DNA of 6,612 nt, taken from NCBI GenBank assembly GCA_004356555.1, contig SMWY01000020.1, positions 1 through 6,612 on the forward strand. Reading direction: 5' to 3'. The position numbers and the translations under genes are program-made. A model generated the notes under the pieces. The model saw only the letters and a list, made by a program, of their open reading frames with translations. It was not told where the DNA came from and made no database searches. This document shows, one piece after another, positions 5,136 through 6,612 of the stretch (its first letter is position 1; each line of letters opens with the position of its first letter). This DNA comes from Candidatus Dadabacteria bacterium. Its GTDB lineage: Bacteria; Desulfobacterota_D; UBA1144; Nemesobacterales; UBA2774.

Positions 5136-6612
5136 TTATTCTACGGTAACAACTTTTGCAAGGTTTCTCGGCTGGTCTATGTCAGTTCCTTTGTACGTTG
5201 CAATATGATAGGCGAGAAGCTGAAGTGGAATTATCGAAACAATAGGGCTAAGAAGATATGAGGAACCAGGAATTTCTATTACCCTATCGACAATTCCCTT
5301 TAGCTCCTGGGCACAGGGATCAGAGGTTAGAAAAATCACCTTTCCCCTTCGAGCGCGAACTTCCTGAAGATTTCCCAGTATTTTCTTATATGCTATTCCG
5401 TCACCCGGAGCTATTAAAACTACCGGCATATCCTCATCAATGAGAGCAATCGGCCCATGCTTCATTTCTCCGGCCGCATAACCTTCAGCATGAATATAAG
5501 AGATCTCTTTTAGTTTAAGCGCCCCCTCAAACGCAATTGGATGGTTGATTCCTCTCCCAAGATATAGAAAATTTCTGTACTTAAAGAACTCTTTTGCAAG
5601 TTCTTTAATCTGCTCATTCAATTTAAGAGTAATTTCAAGTAACTGAGGAATACTTATCGCCTGTTTGATCATCTCTATAGATTGTTTTTTAGTGAGTTGT
5701 CTTTTTATCCTGCCCAAATAGATGGCGAATAGATAAAAAGCCATGAGCTGGGTGGTGAACGCTTTAGTAGATGCAACTCCTATTTCAGGCCCCGCATGGG
5801 TATAAATTACACAATCTGAATCCCTAGTAATCTTACTCATCATGACATTTGTAATACTAAGTGTTTTAGCTCCCCCACGCTTTGCTTCCAGTAGCGCTTC
5901 AGAAGTATCCGCTGTTTCCCCAGATTGTGAGACGGCAATGGCAAGAGTTTTACTATCAATAATAGGGTTCCTATAACGGAATTCGGAAGCTATATCCACT
6001 TCAACTGAAACCTTTGCGATTTCCTCGATCATATATTTCCCAATCAGGCTTGCATGATAAGAAGTACCGCACGCAAGAACTACGATCCTCTTAACATCTT
6101 TAAAAAATGAACTGTCCAGACCTTCAAAATACACATCCCCAGTTTCTTCTGAGAACCTGCCCCTTATCGTGTCTAAAACGGCCCTCGGCTGCTCGAAAAT
6201 CTCCTTCATCATAAAGTGGCGGTATCCACACTTCTCAACGGAGATCGGATCCCAGTTTATGGACTGGACTTTTCTTTTAATCTTATTGCCGTCCAAATCG
6301 GTGATCTTAATCTCATCCCGCTTTAAAATAGCTACGTCTCCATCTTCTAAATAAATCACATCTTTACAAAATGGCAGTATGGCCGAAACATCGGACGCCA
6401 GATAATTTTCGTGATCGCCTTTTGCCACAATCAAAGGAGAGAATTTTCTAGTAGCAATAACCTTATCAGGATCTCTGTCAGAAATCACTGCTATAGCATA
6501 CGAGCCATCTATTCTCTTAAAAGCAGCCCTGGCTGCATCCTCAAAACACAGCCCGGTGTTAGACATTTCCTCAATTAGGTGCGCTATGACTTCAGTATCA
6601 GTGTCTGAGTAA
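5136..6612 (-). CDS. glmS: Glutamine-fructose-6-phosphate aminotransferase, missing its N-terminus (gene runs off the window)
   Basis: GlmS uses glutamine to convert fructose-6-phosphate to glucosamine-6-phosphate, the entry step to UDP-GlcNAc for peptidoglycan and LPS. 491 residues are visible and the frame is open through base 6612, so roughly 115-120 N-terminal residues with the catalytic Cys lie outside (E. coli enzyme 609). The true start is therefore not the internal ATG at 6566. Counting from base 6611, the fragment opens SDTDTEVIAHLIEE (2-15) in the glutaminase domain. The first SIS domain has CGTSYHA (181-187), SQSGETADTSE (228-238) and STKAFTTQ (281-288). The second has EGALKLKEISYIHAEGYAAG (362-381), then MKHGPIALID (383-392), and the protein ends DQPRNLAKVVTVE. 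E369, H385 and K486 correspond to E. coli Glu488, His504 and Lys603 (isomerase residues), all present. It is intact in what can be seen and precedes purD by 167 bp in the same direction. Confidence 0.98.
   Translation of the reverse strand, partial: YSDTDTEVIAHLIEEMSNTGLCFEDAARAAFKRIDGSYAIAVISDRDPDKVIATRKFSPLIVAKGDHENYLASDVSAILPFCKDVIYLEDGDVAILKRDEIKITDLDGNKIKRKVQSINWDPISVEKCGYRHFMMKEIFEQPRAVLDTIRGRFSEETGDVYFEGLDSSFFKDVKRIVVLACGTSYHASLIGKYMIEEIAKVSVEVDIASEFRYRNPIIDSKTLAIAVSQSGETADTSEALLEAKRGGAKTLSITNVMMSKITRDSDCVIYTHAGPEIGVASTKAFTTQLMAFYLFAIYLGRIKRQLTKKQSIEMIKQAISIPQLLEITLKLNEQIKELAKEFFKYRNFLYLGRGINHPIAFEGALKLKEISYIHAEGYAAGEMKHGPIALIDEDMPVVLIAPGDGIAYKKILGNLQEVRARRGKVIFLTSDPCAQELKGIVDRVIEIPGSSYLLSPIVSIIPLQLLAYHIATYKGTDIDQPRNLAKVVTVE

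Noticed and set aside
6564..6566. ATG at 6566 as the glmS start
   Set aside because: The frame remains open upstream and encodes the conserved family segment DTDTEVIAHLI, so the gene clearly continues past the window edge.
1..6612. CRISPR array, transposon, tRNA, rRNA or phage-type genes
   Set aside because: No repeat-spacer pattern, transposase motif, cloverleaf sequence or phage gene was seen. Coding sequence fills almost the entire window.

Overview
This window looks like ordinary bacterial housekeeping DNA, roughly 40% GC by eye. Every gene I can support lies on the minus strand. In transcription order (high to low coordinates) they are glmS (5' end beyond the window), purD, a small unrecognised gene, rpsL, rpsG, fusA and tuf (3' end beyond the window). 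The host is a bacterium. Shine-Dalgarno sites are purine-rich and well placed, and S12, S7, EF-G and EF-Tu are all of the ordinary bacterial type. The phylum cannot be fixed from the sequence alone. My loose impression, from the S12 and EF-G sequences, is a Gram-negative, delta-proteobacteria-like lineage, but this is weak.

Layout. Bases 5136-6612 hold most of glmS (last ~15 residues of visible N-terminal flank plus both sugar-isomerase domains; the catalytic N-terminal Cys region is outside). A 167-bp AT-rich gap (4969-5135) carries AT palindromes but no convincing terminator or promoter. purD fills 3688-4968. A 34-nt gap leads to an acidic 103-residue protein at 3342-3653 that I do not recognise. 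A 75-nt gap (3267-3341) then holds a strong candidate sigma70-type promoter (TTGACA, 16 nt, GATTAT) that would drive the str operon: rpsL (GTG start), rpsG (ATG), fusA (probably TTG) and tuf (ATG), with gaps of 25, 24 and 33 nt.

How the genes work together. S12 and S7 are 30S subunit proteins, and EF-G and EF-Tu are the two elongation GTPases that work on the ribosome, so the last four genes form the classic translation operon. GlmS and PurD are metabolic: GlmS makes glucosamine-6-phosphate for cell-wall and LPS precursors, and PurD makes glycinamide ribonucleotide in purine synthesis. No functional link between these two and the str operon is visible other than shared direction.

I did not find a new biological system. 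The points worth a second look are the unknown acidic protein next to the str promoter, the absence of rpoBC directly upstream of rpsL, the non-ATG starts of rpsL and fusA, and the lack of room for an E. coli-type S7 operator between rpsL and rpsG.
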